From an uncultured Lachnospiraceae bacterium (GTDB lineage Bacteria; Bacillota; Clostridia; Lachnospirales; Lachnospiraceae): a DNA stretch of 64,000 bases. The position numbers and the translations under genes were made by a program. The notes beneath the pieces were generated by a model. It did not search any database. It had not been told where the DNA came from and worked only from the letters and a program-made list of their open reading frames with translations. The stretch covers positions 62,001 to 126,000 of the forward strand of contig UQLY01000005.1 of the NCBI GenBank assembly GCA_900542015.1, written 5' to 3'. Positions 1-8,869 of the stretch are shown one piece after another (the stretch's first letter is position 1; each line of letters begins with the position of its first letter).

Positions 1-366
1 AACGCTTCTTTGCCGGAAAGCATCTGCAAGGTTTCCGCCAGAATGGAAGGTCCCATCGGGGAAGTTTTACAAAATATCCAAAAATCCAACAAACAAAATG
101 ACGGAAAACCGTTATTTGAAATCTGGCAGGAGGAGATGTCCGCTCTGGATGAGGAATATGCCTCGAAGGATTTGGAGCTGTTGGTGCATTTGTTTGATCA
201 GACGGGATTTTATGATACGAAAGCGCAGCTGCAGAAACTGCAGATGGCGCTGGAAACCTTTACGGAAGAGATCAGGCTGCGGGAAGGGCAAAAAGAGAAG
301 CAATGCCGTCTGTATCAGTCCATGGGGCTGATGATCGGCATATTTGTCATTATTTTACTTTGGTAG
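1..366 (+). CDS. spoIIIAB: Stage III sporulation protein AB, 5'-truncated by window edge
   Basis: The reading frame is open from base 1, so the gene begins upstream; about 121 C-terminal residues are visible, against roughly 170 for the whole protein in Bacillus subtilis. The visible part is a soluble helical domain ending in a hydrophobic C-terminal segment (GLMIGIFVIILLW), the usual SpoIIIAB membrane tail. It is a component of the SpoIIIA-SpoIIQ channel made in the mother cell during engulfment and needed for late forespore (sigma-G) activity. Identification rests mainly on being followed directly by spoIIIAC to spoIIIAH in canonical order. The TTG at base 10 is not believed to be the start. 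Confidence 0.9.
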   Translation, partial: NASLPESICKVSARMEGPIGEVLQNIQKSNKQNDGKPLFEIWQEEMSALDEEYASKDLELLVHLFDQTGFYDTKAQLQKLQMALETFTEEIRLREGQKEKQCRLYQSMGLMIGIFVIILLW

Positions 367-377
367 GAGACAGAGAC

Positions 378-572
378 ATGAGCATAGGGATACTGTTTAA
401 AATAGCGGCGGTGGGCGTCCTGATTACCATCTTAAACCAGGTACTGAAACACAGCGGAAAAGAGGAGCTTGCCTATATGGTAAGTCTGTGCGGCTTTATC
501 ATCGTGCTGACATGGGTGCTGCCTTATATTGTGGATCTGTTTCAGACGATGGAAAAGTTGTTTTCCATGTAG
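378..572 (+). CDS. spoIIIAC: Stage III sporulation protein AC
   Basis: A 64-residue, very hydrophobic protein (B. subtilis 68 aa) with two predicted membrane helices, beginning MSIGILFKIAAVG and containing a KHSGKEELAY loop between the helices. The ATG at 378 was chosen because an AGGAG lies at about 365-369 and because the upstream part of the open frame does not resemble the family. SpoIIIAC and SpoIIIAD are paralogous small membrane proteins of the mother-cell/forespore channel. It sits 11 bases after spoIIIAB. Confidence 0.93.
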   Translation: MSIGILFKIAAVGVLITILNQVLKHSGKEELAYMVSLCGFIIVLTWVLPYIVDLFQTMEKLFSM

Positions 573-628
573 TTTTTGCAAAACGGCGGATTGGAAACAA
601 AGACGCAGGAGCGCGGGGAGGAAAGGAC

Positions 629-1012
629 ATGGAAATCGTAAAAATCGGACTGCTGGGGCTTGTTTCGGTGGGGATCGCTCTGTTTATCAAACAGACAAGA
701 CCGGAGCTTGCCTATGTATTTGTCGTATGCGCGGGATTGTTTTTGTTTTACCTGTGCTTTGACACTTTTGTCGCCGTGGCGGATATGACGGAACAGATCG
801 GGGAAAGTCTTGGGGACTATTACCGATACATACAGTTGCTATTAAAAATCGTGGGTATTTCCTATATCAGCGAATTTTGCAGCGGAATGTGCCGGGACGC
901 GGGCTATCAGGCGTTAGGCAGGCAGGTGGAAATCGCGGGCAAGTTTTGTATCCTGCTGACCGGGCTTCCGATTTTTTATACGTTGATTGACACCGTCAGG
1001 GAGTATTTTTAA
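629..1012 (+). CDS. spoIIIAD: Stage III sporulation protein AD
   Basis: A 127-residue integral membrane protein (B. subtilis 133 aa). Helices are visible at the N-terminus (IGLLGLVSVGIALFI), in the middle (YVFVVCAGLFLFYLCF) and at the C-terminus. The motif ISYISEFCSGMCRDAG is typical of the family. The ATG at 629 follows a GGGGAGGAAAGG ribosome binding region; longer frames upstream are not homologous. Its TAA shares one base with the ATG of spoIIIAE (TAATG), indicating translational coupling within the operon. Confidence 0.94.
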   Translation: MEIVKIGLLGLVSVGIALFIKQTRPELAYVFVVCAGLFLFYLCFDTFVAVADMTEQIGESLGDYYRYIQLLLKIVGISYISEFCSGMCRDAGYQALGRQVEIAGKFCILLTGLPIFYTLIDTVREYF

Positions 1013-2064
1013 TGGAACAGAAATTGCTGTCTTTTTTTAATTTCAAGGATCTGGACGGTTTTTTGGATTCTGTCCTGTATCAAAATGCGGTAAGCGTAGA
1101 GGACCTGATTCAGGAATTGATGGCGGGTGACTTTTCTTCCTTTACCAGGCTACTCGGAGCATATATAAAAGATGCGCTTCTGGGCAATCTGGAACAGTGC
1201 CGGAATCTGTTTCTTGGCATTTTGCTTTTGGGAATTTTTGCCATCCTGTTAAACAGCATGTCGGATCTTTTTTCCGACAGCCGGATCGCTCTTTTTTCCG
1301 GCTATTTTATCTTTATGTTCGGGTCCCTTCTGCTGTTAAAAACCTTTGCGGTCTCTTACGAATCGGCAAAAGGGCTCCTGGAGGAGATGGAACAGTTTAT
1401 GGGAGCGCTGATGCCGGTCTTTTGCATCGCCCTCGGTATGGCGAACGGGACCATTACCGCGGCGGCGTATTATGAACTGCAGCTTTTACTGTTGTTTCTG
1501 GTGCAAAAGCTTCTGATCGGGATTTTGCTTCCTCTGGTGCAGGTATATTGTATGCTTCATGTGATCAACCAACTGCCTGAAGGGAACCGCTTCGGCGGGC
1601 TGCTCGCTCTGATGAAAAAAGGGATTGTCTTTACCACAAAGGCAAGCCTGTTTGCTTCCCTCGGGGGAAGTATGCTGCAGGCGGCGCTGCTGCCGTCCGT
1701 GGACGGGATGAAAAGCCAGTTGTTTATGAAAACCATATCGGTTTTTCCGGGGCTTGGAGATTATGCCAACGCCATCGGAGAGATTGTCATACAGGGAGCC
1801 GGTCTGATTAAAAACAGCATCGGTATCATCGGTATTTTTGTCCTGCTTTTGATGTGCATAAGACCGGTAATACAGACGGCGCTGTACGGCTGCGTGATCC
1901 GCCTTGTATCGGCGTTGTTGCAGATTTCCGGAGAAAAGAAGTTTACGGGACATATATGGAAAATGGCGGACAGTTTTTTCCTGCTCGCCAGGATACAGTT
2001 TTTCGGCGGCGGGATTTTCTTTTTGTCCACAGCCGTCGCTACGGTGGCGTTTTATCGGAGGTAG
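1012..2064 (+). CDS. spoIIIAE: Stage III sporulation protein AE
   Basis: A 350-residue polytopic membrane protein, the largest visible membrane subunit of the SpoIIIA complex. It starts with a soluble segment of about 60 residues and then has several hydrophobic helices, for example around residues 62-80 and 93-108 and toward the C-terminus. It is shorter than the B. subtilis protein (399 aa) and lacks an obvious cleavable signal peptide at this start. The start overlaps the spoIIIAD stop by one base. Family membership follows from operon position and from segments such as FPGLGDYANAIGEIVIQGAG. Confidence 0.93.
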   Translation: MEQKLLSFFNFKDLDGFLDSVLYQNAVSVEDLIQELMAGDFSSFTRLLGAYIKDALLGNLEQCRNLFLGILLLGIFAILLNSMSDLFSDSRIALFSGYFIFMFGSLLLLKTFAVSYESAKGLLEEMEQFMGALMPVFCIALGMANGTITAAAYYELQLLLLFLVQKLLIGILLPLVQVYCMLHVINQLPEGNRFGGLLALMKKGIVFTTKASLFASLGGSMLQAALLPSVDGMKSQLFMKTISVFPGLGDYANAIGEIVIQGAGLIKNSIGIIGIFVLLLMCIRPVIQTALYGCVIRLVSALLQISGEKKFTGHIWKMADSFFLLARIQFFGGGIFFLSTAVATVAFYRR

Positions 2065-2067
2065 TCT

Positions 2068-2451
2068 ATGGAAAAGTATTTGGAGGGTTTGTGCATTTTT
2101 ATATGTCTCGGGGATTTGCTGGGCAATTTTCTGCCGTCTCCAAAATACGAAAAGCTGTACCGCTATACCCTGGGCGTCCTTGTGCTGCTTTTGATCGTTT
2201 CACCGGTGGGGAAAAATGTGGCGAGGCTTTTGGAAGCGGCGGAGGGCGGGGTAAACGAGGTCTTTGAAGAGCGGATTGCCGGACAGGGCGGATTGTGGGA
2301 TGCAGGGAAGGGGGAGGAAGCCATCCGGGAGGAGACGGACCGGATCTTAGAAAGTTGTCTGGGGAGGATAAGTGAAGACGAAATGAAGGAAGAGCTTACG
2401 GAACGCGGCTATGAAATTTTGGAGGAAGAACAGACCCGGGAAACCGATTAG
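2068..2451 (+). CDS. spoIIIAF: Stage III sporulation protein AF
   Basis: A 127-residue protein with two N-terminal hydrophobic helices (LCIFICLGDLLGNFL and TLGVLVLLLIVSP) followed by a short acidic soluble tail. B. subtilis SpoIIIAF is about 206 aa, so the C-terminal ring-forming-like domain is abbreviated here. CGGAGG lies just before the ATG, inside the spoIIIAE stop region. It belongs to the mother-cell-expressed channel operon and probably helps anchor the SpoIIIAG/AH rings (family knowledge). Confidence 0.9.
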   Translation: MEKYLEGLCIFICLGDLLGNFLPSPKYEKLYRYTLGVLVLLLIVSPVGKNVARLLEAAEGGVNEVFEERIAGQGGLWDAGKGEEAIREETDRILESCLGRISEDEMKEELTERGYEILEEEQTRETD

Positions 2452-2462
2452 GAGGAGAGAGC

Positions 2463-3077
2463 ATGGAAAAATGGAAACAATTATGTGCAAAAATAGGAAA
2501 AGACAGGTTCCTGATCATGATCATCGGAGGACTTTTGCTTCTGGTCATTACCTATCCGCTTCCTTCGGGCGGTTCCGGGAAACAGACAAAAAGCGGTACG
2601 TCGGAAGGGACGGATAGCGCCGTAAGCGAAGCGGCAGAACGTATTTCTTATGAAACCGCTGCGGGAAGCGATTATGAAAAGACACAGGAAGCGCGCCTGG
2701 CGCGCATTTTATCCCATATTTCCGGAGCGGGGAAGGTGGAGGTCTATATTTCTTTTTCTGATTACGGAACGAAAATTGTGGAAAAGGATACTTCCTATAC
2801 AAGGAATAATGAAGAGCGGGAAGGCGGCGATACCGCAAAAACGGCAAGCGTGCAGACGGAAAACAGCGAAGAGACCGTCTATACCGCCGACGAGTCGGGA
2901 CGGGAGGTGCCGTTTATCAACAAAACGACGACGCCGGGCGTGGAAGGCGTGCTCGTGGTGGCGCAGGGAGGGCAGAATCAAACGGTGGCGCAGGAAATGA
3001 AAGAGGCAATTATGGCATTATTCGGAATCGAGGAACATAAAATAAAAGTAGTAAAGATGAAAGGTGAAGAACAATGA
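2463..3077 (+). CDS. spoIIIAG: Stage III sporulation protein AG
   Basis: A 204-residue protein with one N-terminal membrane helix at about residues 17-34 (FLIMIIGGLLLLVITYP), a polar linker rich in Ser, Gly and Glu, and a C-terminal domain carrying ISGAGKVEVYISF and TPGVEGVLVVAQGG. The latter corresponds to the ring-building motif shared with type III secretion ring proteins. SpoIIIAG is thought to form the large ring of the feeding channel in the intermembrane space. It overlaps spoIIIAH by 4 bases (ATGA). Confidence 0.94.
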   Translation: MEKWKQLCAKIGKDRFLIMIIGGLLLLVITYPLPSGGSGKQTKSGTSEGTDSAVSEAAERISYETAAGSDYEKTQEARLARILSHISGAGKVEVYISFSDYGTKIVEKDTSYTRNNEEREGGDTAKTASVQTENSEETVYTADESGREVPFINKTTTPGVEGVLVVAQGGQNQTVAQEMKEAIMALFGIEEHKIKVVKMKGEEQ

Positions 3078-3925
3078 AAGGAAAATTTGATGTGAAAAAG
3101 CTCTGGAAGCGGAATCAGATTATGATAACCGCCCTGGCGCTGATGATTGCAATTGCGGGTTACCTGAATTTTACCGGAAAGCAGATTGACGACGAGATTC
3201 TCTTTACCACGTCGGCGCAGTTTGAAGAAGCGGACGCCAGCCTCGTAGAAGGAGCCGTGCCGGACGCCCAGGCTGTCTATGACGAAAATGCGGGTTTGTA
3301 TGATATTTCCGAAGAAGATGCGGAATACTATACGGAGATCGAAAGTCTGGATGAGGATATCACGTTATCTTCGGTAGAAGGCTTGGATGAGGAAACGGCG
3401 GAAACGATTTCCCAGCCCGAGGAGACGGGCTTAACGGCGGAGGCCTCCGTTGAGACAGGAGCGGAAGCGGCGGGCGTGGAAACGGCAGGAACGGAAACGG
3501 CGAGCGCAGAGACCGCCCAGGCGGAGGGCGAAGAAATTCCCGGAGAAGCCGTATTTACCAATACGGTATCCATAACATCCTTAGCGGAAGCGAATCTGAT
3601 GAAGGAACAGACAAGGGCGCAGAACAAGGCGGCACTTATGGAGATCATAAATAACGAGAACGTTTCGGACGCCGCAAAGCAGGAGGCGATCAACAGCATG
3701 ATCGCGCTGACGGATCTTGCCCAGAAAGAATGCGACACGTTGATTATGCTGGAAGCAAAGGGTTTTCCCGATGCGGTCGTCAGCATCAACGGCGACAGCG
3801 TGGATGTGTGCATCGGCATGAACGAGCTGACGCAGGCGCAGATTGCACAGATTGAGGATATCGTGAAAAGAAAAACGGGAATCGCCGCGGAAAACATCAT
3901 CATCTCGCCCGTGGGAGAAAAATAG
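3074..3925 (+). CDS. spoIIIAH: Stage III sporulation protein AH
   Basis: A 283-residue, single-pass membrane protein with its helix at about residues 17-33 and a C-terminal domain (ENVSDAAKQEAINSMIALTD through AAENIIISPVGEK) that in the family docks onto forespore SpoIIQ. It is longer than the B. subtilis protein (218 aa) because of an acidic Ala/Glu/Thr-rich linker at about residues 95-165 (ETAGTETASAETAQAEG). It is the last gene of the operon. The start overlaps spoIIIAG by 4 bases. Confidence 0.95.
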   Translation: MKGKFDVKKLWKRNQIMITALALMIAIAGYLNFTGKQIDDEILFTTSAQFEEADASLVEGAVPDAQAVYDENAGLYDISEEDAEYYTEIESLDEDITLSSVEGLDEETAETISQPEETGLTAEASVETGAEAAGVETAGTETASAETAQAEGEEIPGEAVFTNTVSITSLAEANLMKEQTRAQNKAALMEIINNENVSDAAKQEAINSMIALTDLAQKECDTLIMLEAKGFPDAVVSINGDSVDVCIGMNELTQAQIAQIEDIVKRKTGIAAENIIISPVGEK

Positions 3926-3953
3926 TGAAATGCCGTCAGATTCGTGGTATAAT
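3925..3953 (+). promoter_or_regulatory. Promoter for deoB-prfC
   Basis: An extended -10, TGG TATAAT, at 3945-3953, with a weak -35-like GTGAAA at 3925-3930 (17-bp spacer). It lies in the 63-bp gap after spoIIIAH and 36 bases before deoB, so it likely gives the housekeeping genes expression independent of the sporulation operon. Confidence 0.65.
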
Positions 3954-3988
3954 GGGCACGAGTCAGAATCTATGCGGGAGATGAGCTT

Positions 3989-5140
3989 ATGAAGAGAGTT
4001 TTTTTAATTGTATTGGACAGTTTCGGCATCGGAGAAATGCCCGATGCGGCTGATTTTCATGACGTGGGAGCAAATACCATCGCTTCCTGCGCTACAAGTA
4101 CATATTTTAAACTGCCCCACTTGCAGGAAATGGGATTGTTTAATATAGACGGCGTATCCGTAGGCGAAAAGGCGGAAAAGACTACCGCGGCGGTTGCAAG
4201 GATGCGCGAGGCTTCCAAAGGAAAGGATACGACGATCGGTCACTGGGAAATCGCAGGCGTGAAATCCATGCGCCCGCTGCCGACCTACCCCGACGGGTTT
4301 CCGAAAGAAGTGCTGGAGGAGTTTTCAAAACAATGCGGCAGAGGCGTTTTGTGCAACAAACCCTACTCGGGCACCGAGGTCATTAAGGACTACGGAAAAG
4401 AGCATATGGAGACGGGGAAACTGATCGTTTATACCTCGGCGGACAGCGTATTTCAGATTGCGGCGCACGAGGACGTCGTTCCGGTAGAAAAGCTGTACGA
4501 ATACTGCCATATTGCAAGGGAGATTTTGCAGGGAGAGCACGGCGTCGGCAGAGTTATCGCTAGACCCTTTACGGGTACGGAGGGAAACTTTACCCGCACC
4601 CCGAGACGGCATGATTATTCCCTGATGCCGCCGAAGGATACGATGCTTAATTATATTGCGGACGCGGGAAAAGACGTCCTTGCGGTGGGAAAAATCTATG
4701 ATATTTTTGCGGGCTCCGGCATTACGAAATATACCTATTCCACGGGAAACGATGACGGGATTGAAAAACTGCTTGCCTATATGGACGAAGATTTTAACGG
4801 GCTGTGCTTTGTCAATCTGGTGGATTTCGATATGCTTTACGGTCACAGGAACGATATCGACGGTTATGCGAAGGCGCTCGCGGCATTTGATGAAAAACTT
4901 CCGCAAATCATGGCAAAACTAAAGGAAGACGATGTGCTGATGATAACCGCCGATCACGGATGCGATCCCGGATATACGGTTTCTACGGACCATTCGAGGG
5001 AATATACGCCGTTTCTGATGTACGGCAGCCGGATCGAGCCCGCCAACTACGGCACGAGGGATACCTTTGCGGATATTTCCGCAACCGTTTTGAAGCTTTT
5101 GGATGTAGAGGGAGAAAGCGACGGAACAAGCCTTTTATAG
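3989..5140 (+). CDS. deoB: Phosphopentomutase
   Basis: A 383-residue enzyme of the alkaline phosphatase superfamily that interconverts (deoxy)ribose 1-phosphate and 5-phosphate in nucleoside salvage; cytoplasmic. The N-terminal metal site is visible (LIVLDSFGIGEMPDA), then the phospho-acceptor threonine loop KDTTIGHWEIAG, and the second metal cluster MITADHGCDPGY with TDHSREYTP near the C-terminus. Length is normal for the Firmicutes form. The start has an RBS (GGGAGATGAG) and its own upstream promoter. No nucleoside phosphorylase or deoxyribose aldolase gene is adjacent. Confidence 0.97.
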   Translation: MKRVFLIVLDSFGIGEMPDAADFHDVGANTIASCATSTYFKLPHLQEMGLFNIDGVSVGEKAEKTTAAVARMREASKGKDTTIGHWEIAGVKSMRPLPTYPDGFPKEVLEEFSKQCGRGVLCNKPYSGTEVIKDYGKEHMETGKLIVYTSADSVFQIAAHEDVVPVEKLYEYCHIAREILQGEHGVGRVIARPFTGTEGNFTRTPRRHDYSLMPPKDTMLNYIADAGKDVLAVGKIYDIFAGSGITKYTYSTGNDDGIEKLLAYMDEDFNGLCFVNLVDFDMLYGHRNDIDGYAKALAAFDEKLPQIMAKLKEDDVLMITADHGCDPGYTVSTDHSREYTPFLMYGSRIEPANYGTRDTFADISATVLKLLDVEGESDGTSLL

Positions 5141-5168
5141 GTTTTTATAAACATTTGGAGGAACAACA

Positions 5169-6764
5169 GTGAGCGACATTAGAACAGAAATCAACAGAAG
5201 AAGAACCTTTGCGATCATATCCCATCCCGATGCGGGAAAGACGACCCTGACCGAAAAATTTCTGCTTTACGGCGGCGCCATCAATCTTGCCGGAAGCGTA
5301 AAGGGAAAGGCGACCGCAAGGCACGCGGTTTCCGACTGGATGGAAATCGAAAAGGAGAGAGGTATTTCCGTTACTTCCTCTGTTTTGCAGTTTGAATATG
5401 ACAATTATTGCATCAATATTCTGGACACCCCGGGACACCAGGACTTTTCCGAGGATACGTACCGCACCCTGATGGCGGCGGATTCGGCGGTAATGGTTAT
5501 CGACGCGTCCAAAGGCGTTGAGGCGCAGACGAGAAAGCTGTTTAAGGTCTGCGTGATGCGGCATATTCCGATTTTTACCTTTATCAACAAGATGGACAGA
5601 GACGCAAACGATACCTTTGATCTGCTGGATGAGATTGAAAAGGAGCTGGGGATTGCAACCTGTCCCATCAACTGGCCCATCGGTTCCGGTAAGGGCTTTA
5701 AGGGCGTTTATGACAGGAAGAGCCGAAGCGTCGTGACCTATTCCGACACCCAGAAGGGCACAAAAGAAGGAGAAACACAGATTATTTCCGTTGACGATAA
5801 GGACGCGCTTCTTGCCCATATCGGAGAGGCGGCGCAGGACAAGCTTTTGGAGGAAATCGAATTGCTTGACGGCGCCAGCGCGGAATTTGATCTGGATCTG
5901 GTACAAAGCGGCGATCTGACGCCTGTATTTTTCGGCTCGGCGCTGACCAATTTCGGCGTGGAAATCTTTTTGCGGCATTTTTTGGAAATGACCACGACGC
6001 CGCTGCCCAGAAAGGCGGATATCGGTCTGATCGAGCCGACGGAGCACGAGTTTTCCGCTTTTGTATTTAAAATCCAGGCGAACATGAACAAGGCGCACCG
6101 GGACAGAATTGCGTTTATGAGAATCTGTTCGGGACGCTTCGACGCCGCAAAGGAAGTCAAGCATGTCCAGGGCAATAAAGTCATGCGTCTGTCCCAGCCC
6201 CAACAGTTGATGGCAAACGACAGAAAGATTCTGGACGAAGCCTATGCGGGGGATATTATCGGCGTTTTTGATCCGGGTATTTTTTCCATCGGGGATACGA
6301 TCTGTATGCCAAAGGAAAATTTCAGATTTGAAGGCATTCCCACCTTTGCGCCCGAGCATTTTGCAAGGGTAAAACAGTTGGATACCATGAAAAGGAAACA
6401 ATTTGTCAAGGGCATTACGCAGATCGCCCAGGAAGGTGCGATCCAGATTTTCCAGGAGTTTAATACCGGCATGGAGGAGATCATCGTGGGCGTGGTCGGC
6501 GTGCTGCAGTTTGACGTTTTGAAATACCGTCTGGAAAACGAGTATAATGTGGAGATCCGTCTGGAAAACCTGCCCTATGAGTATATCCGGTGGATTACCA
6601 ATCCGGATATTGACTTAAACGCGATTTCGGGAACCTCCGATATGAAAAAAATCAAGGATTTAAAGGGCAATCCGCTGTTGCTGTTTTCCCATGAATGGAG
6701 CATTGGGATGACCCTTGACAGAAACAAAGGATTAGAGCTTGCCGAATTTGGCAAAAATGATTGA
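5169..6764 (+). CDS. prfC: Peptide chain release factor 3
   Basis: A 531-residue translational GTPase that recycles RF1/RF2 from the ribosome. All G motifs are visible: G1 HPDAGKTTL, G2 RGISVTSS, G3 DTPGHQDF, G4 NKMDRD, with domain II and the RF3-specific C-terminal domain following (LPYEYIRWI). The start is GTG at 5169, preceded by TTGGAGG and confirmed by the conserved N-terminus (EINRRRTFAIISHPDAGK). It follows deoB by 28 bases and is probably cotranscribed with it. Confidence 0.97.
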   Translation: MSDIRTEINRRRTFAIISHPDAGKTTLTEKFLLYGGAINLAGSVKGKATARHAVSDWMEIEKERGISVTSSVLQFEYDNYCINILDTPGHQDFSEDTYRTLMAADSAVMVIDASKGVEAQTRKLFKVCVMRHIPIFTFINKMDRDANDTFDLLDEIEKELGIATCPINWPIGSGKGFKGVYDRKSRSVVTYSDTQKGTKEGETQIISVDDKDALLAHIGEAAQDKLLEEIELLDGASAEFDLDLVQSGDLTPVFFGSALTNFGVEIFLRHFLEMTTTPLPRKADIGLIEPTEHEFSAFVFKIQANMNKAHRDRIAFMRICSGRFDAAKEVKHVQGNKVMRLSQPQQLMANDRKILDEAYAGDIIGVFDPGIFSIGDTICMPKENFRFEGIPTFAPEHFARVKQLDTMKRKQFVKGITQIAQEGAIQIFQEFNTGMEEIIVGVVGVLQFDVLKYRLENEYNVEIRLENLPYEYIRWITNPDIDLNAISGTSDMKKIKDLKGNPLLLFSHEWSIGMTLDRNKGLELAEFGKND

Positions 6765-6785
6765 TCCGAAAGGTTTTTGAAGAAT

Positions 6786-7931
6786 ATGAAAAAAGGCATT
6801 TACAGGCTGGCGGCGCTTTGTGCGGTTCTGTTGTGTATACAGGGCTGCGCTAAGGCGCAGGAACAGGACGCGGTTACGGAAGGATCGGTTTCTTTAGCTG
6901 CGACGGGGCAGGAGACGGAAATCGGCGAAGTGGTCAGGGAAGACTATTATTATTCGTTGCTTTCCGGGGAAGAGCAGACTGTTTACGAACAGGTGTATCA
7001 TGCCCTGACCGAAAGGCAGGAGGTCAGCGTATCGACCCTGTCCCAGGAGACGTTAGATAAAGCGTTTACCTGCGTCTTGAACGATCACCCCGAGATTTTC
7101 TATGTTTCCAGATATATCTGTACTTCCCGCAGCAGAAACGGAGAAGAGGTATCTTTATCCTTTGGCGGCGATTATGATTATGATGAGGAAGAATGCGCCG
7201 AAAGGGAGGCGATGCTTGAAGCGGAGGCGGAGCGGATCTTATCGGGGATTCCCGCGGGGGCGTCGGATTTTGACAGGATCAAATATATCTTTGATACGCT
7301 GGTTGACGAAACCGAATATGTCAGGGACGCAAATGACAATCAAAATCTTTGTTCCGCATTGCTCTGGCACAAATCCAACTGTAAAGGCTATGCCAAGGCG
7401 ACGCAGTACCTTTTGGAAAAGGCGGGCATACCGGCGACCCTTGTCAGGGGGACGGCGGGCGGAGAAAACCATGTGTGGAACCTGGTCATGGCGGACGGCG
7501 CATGGTACTATCTGGACACCACGTGGGGAGACGTGGACTATCAGTCGGGAAGAGAAGGCGCGCAGGTAGACGCCGAGGTCATGGAGATCAATTACGATTA
7601 TTTTATGATCAGCTCCGACCGGCTCTATACGACCCATACGCCCGATAAGCTTGTGCCGCTTCCGGACTGTATCGCCACGGAGGATAATTATTACGTGCAT
7701 GAGGGCTTATATCTGACGGGGCTTGATACGCAGGTGCTTTCCGAGATTTTTGAAAAGGCGTATGAACGGGGAGATACGGCGGTGCAGTTTCAATGCGCCA
7801 ACGACGCCGTGTTTGAACAGATTTCCGTTTATTTGCTGGAGGAACAGCATATTTTTGATTTTGTGGACGCCCTGGAAGCGGTTCCCTATGTGGATAATCC
7901 CGAAATGAACACATTTTGTTTCTGGCTTTGA
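6786..7931 (+). CDS. Transglutaminase-like domain lipoprotein
   Basis: A 381-residue predicted surface lipoprotein. The ATG at 6786 gives a short basic N-terminus, a hydrophobic core and a lipobox-like CIQGC (Cys at about residue 18). The C-terminal half has a transglutaminase/protease-like core with the expected triad: Cys in KSNCKGYAKATQYLL, His in GGENHVWNLV and Asp in YYLDTTWGD. Such extracellular proteins of Firmicutes are thought to act as peptidases or crosslinkers on wall or surface proteins; the substrate is unknown. It begins 21 bases after prfC and may share its transcript. A TTG at 6777 is a possible but less likely start. Confidence 0.8.
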   Translation: MKKGIYRLAALCAVLLCIQGCAKAQEQDAVTEGSVSLAATGQETEIGEVVREDYYYSLLSGEEQTVYEQVYHALTERQEVSVSTLSQETLDKAFTCVLNDHPEIFYVSRYICTSRSRNGEEVSLSFGGDYDYDEEECAEREAMLEAEAERILSGIPAGASDFDRIKYIFDTLVDETEYVRDANDNQNLCSALLWHKSNCKGYAKATQYLLEKAGIPATLVRGTAGGENHVWNLVMADGAWYYLDTTWGDVDYQSGREGAQVDAEVMEINYDYFMISSDRLYTTHTPDKLVPLPDCIATEDNYYVHEGLYLTGLDTQVLSEIFEKAYERGDTAVQFQCANDAVFEQISVYLLEEQHIFDFVDALEAVPYVDNPEMNTFCFWL

Positions 7932-7940
7932 GGTTTGTTC

Positions 7941-7996
7941 TTTGCAAACGGGCGGATATTTGATATAATAAAAAAAGCGCAGGTAAAAAATACCTG
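7941..7996 (+). promoter_or_regulatory. Promoter and leader hairpin of the Asp23-nusB run
   Basis: TTTGCA (7941-7946), a 17-bp spacer and an extended -10 TGA TATAAT (7961-7969). The transcript would begin just before a small hairpin, CAGGTA-AAAAA-TACCTG (7980-7996). No terminator separates the following genes until 17087, so this may drive much of the housekeeping run. Confidence 0.7.
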
Positions 7997-8047
7997 TATC
8001 TGTGATAGAGGGTAAGCAAAGCAACGGCTTGCAGGAAGGAGCAGTTT

Positions 8048-8428
8048 ATGGAAAAGGAAATGGAACGCGATGCGTATACGTTAAAAGAGGACGATAAGGA
8101 CGGCACGGTATCAATTGCGGACGATGTGGTTGCGATGATCGCTTCCTTAGCGGCGACAGAGGTAGACGGCGTCGGCGCCATGGTGGGCAATATTACCAAC
8201 GAGCTTATGAGCCGCGTCGGAATGAAAAAGCTGACCAAGGGCGTGAAGGTTGTTGTGGCGGACGGCAAGGTCAGCGTGGATCTGGCGATTACCATCGATT
8301 ACGGTCACAATATTCCCGAGACCAGCCAGAATGTTCAGAAAAAAGTCAAGAATGCTATCGAAAATATGACGGGGCTGGAAGTGGAAATCGTCAATATCCG
8401 CATTGCAGGCATCAATATGAAGGATTGA
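8048..8428 (+). CDS. Asp23/Gls24 family envelope stress protein
   Basis: A 126-residue cytoplasmic protein of the Asp23/Gls24 (DUF322) family. Family features are visible: VSIADDVVAMIASLAATEVDGV near the start, then VDLAITIDYGHNIPE and VEIVNIRIAGI at the C-terminus. In Firmicutes these proteins sit at the membrane or modulate the envelope; several are linked to alkaline or general stress. A family member directly upstream of nusB is a common arrangement (B. subtilis YqhY). It starts at ATG 8048 after AGGAAGGAG and ends 31 bases before nusB. Confidence 0.93.
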   Translation: MEKEMERDAYTLKEDDKDGTVSIADDVVAMIASLAATEVDGVGAMVGNITNELMSRVGMKKLTKGVKVVVADGKVSVDLAITIDYGHNIPETSQNVQKKVKNAIENMTGLEVEIVNIRIAGINMKD

Positions 8429-8459
8429 AAAGACCAAACAGATAGACAGAGGACAGGCG

Positions 8460-8858
8460 ATGAGCAGAAGAGAACTGAGGGAACAGATTTTTAAGCTGTT
8501 GTTCCGTATAGAGTTTAACGACGAGGCGGAGATGCCGGAGCAGATGGCTTTCTTTTTTGAAGCGGAGGAGCCCCTGGAGGATTCCGTCAAGGAAGAGATC
8601 AGCCGCAAGTATACGGCGGTTTTGGAAAAGAAGGAAGAGCTGGATCAAATGCTGGACGAAAAAGCTACCGGCTGGACCGTATCCAGAATGGGAAAGGTGG
8701 ACCTGACCATTTTAAGGCTGGCGCTTTTTGAAATGTTGTATGACGATGCGATTCCGGTTTCCGTCGCGATTAACGAAGCGGTGGAATTGGCGAAAAAGTT
8801 CGGGCAGGCGGAGTCGCCGGCTTTTGTAAACGGAATACTTGCAAAATTTGCAAATTAG
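8460..8858 (+). CDS. nusB: Transcription antitermination factor NusB
   Basis: A 132-residue all-helical RNA-binding protein that acts with NusE/S10 on boxA RNA to promote rRNA antitermination. The N-terminus (SRRELREQIFKLLFRIEF) and C-terminus (KFGQAESPAFVNGILAKF) match the family, as does the central IPVSVAINEAVELA. Length is normal. It lies 11 bases upstream of xseA in the conserved nusB-xseA-xseB-ispA-dxs order. Confidence 0.97.
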   Translation: MSRRELREQIFKLLFRIEFNDEAEMPEQMAFFFEAEEPLEDSVKEEISRKYTAVLEKKEELDQMLDEKATGWTVSRMGKVDLTILRLALFEMLYDDAIPVSVAINEAVELAKKFGQAESPAFVNGILAKFAN

Positions 8859-8869
8859 GGGCTTAAAAA

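Noticed and set aside
5145..6401. A 418-codon open frame antisense to prfC
   Set aside because: It mirrors a well-supported prfC gene, has no recognisable family motifs and no convincing RBS; it is a composition shadow.
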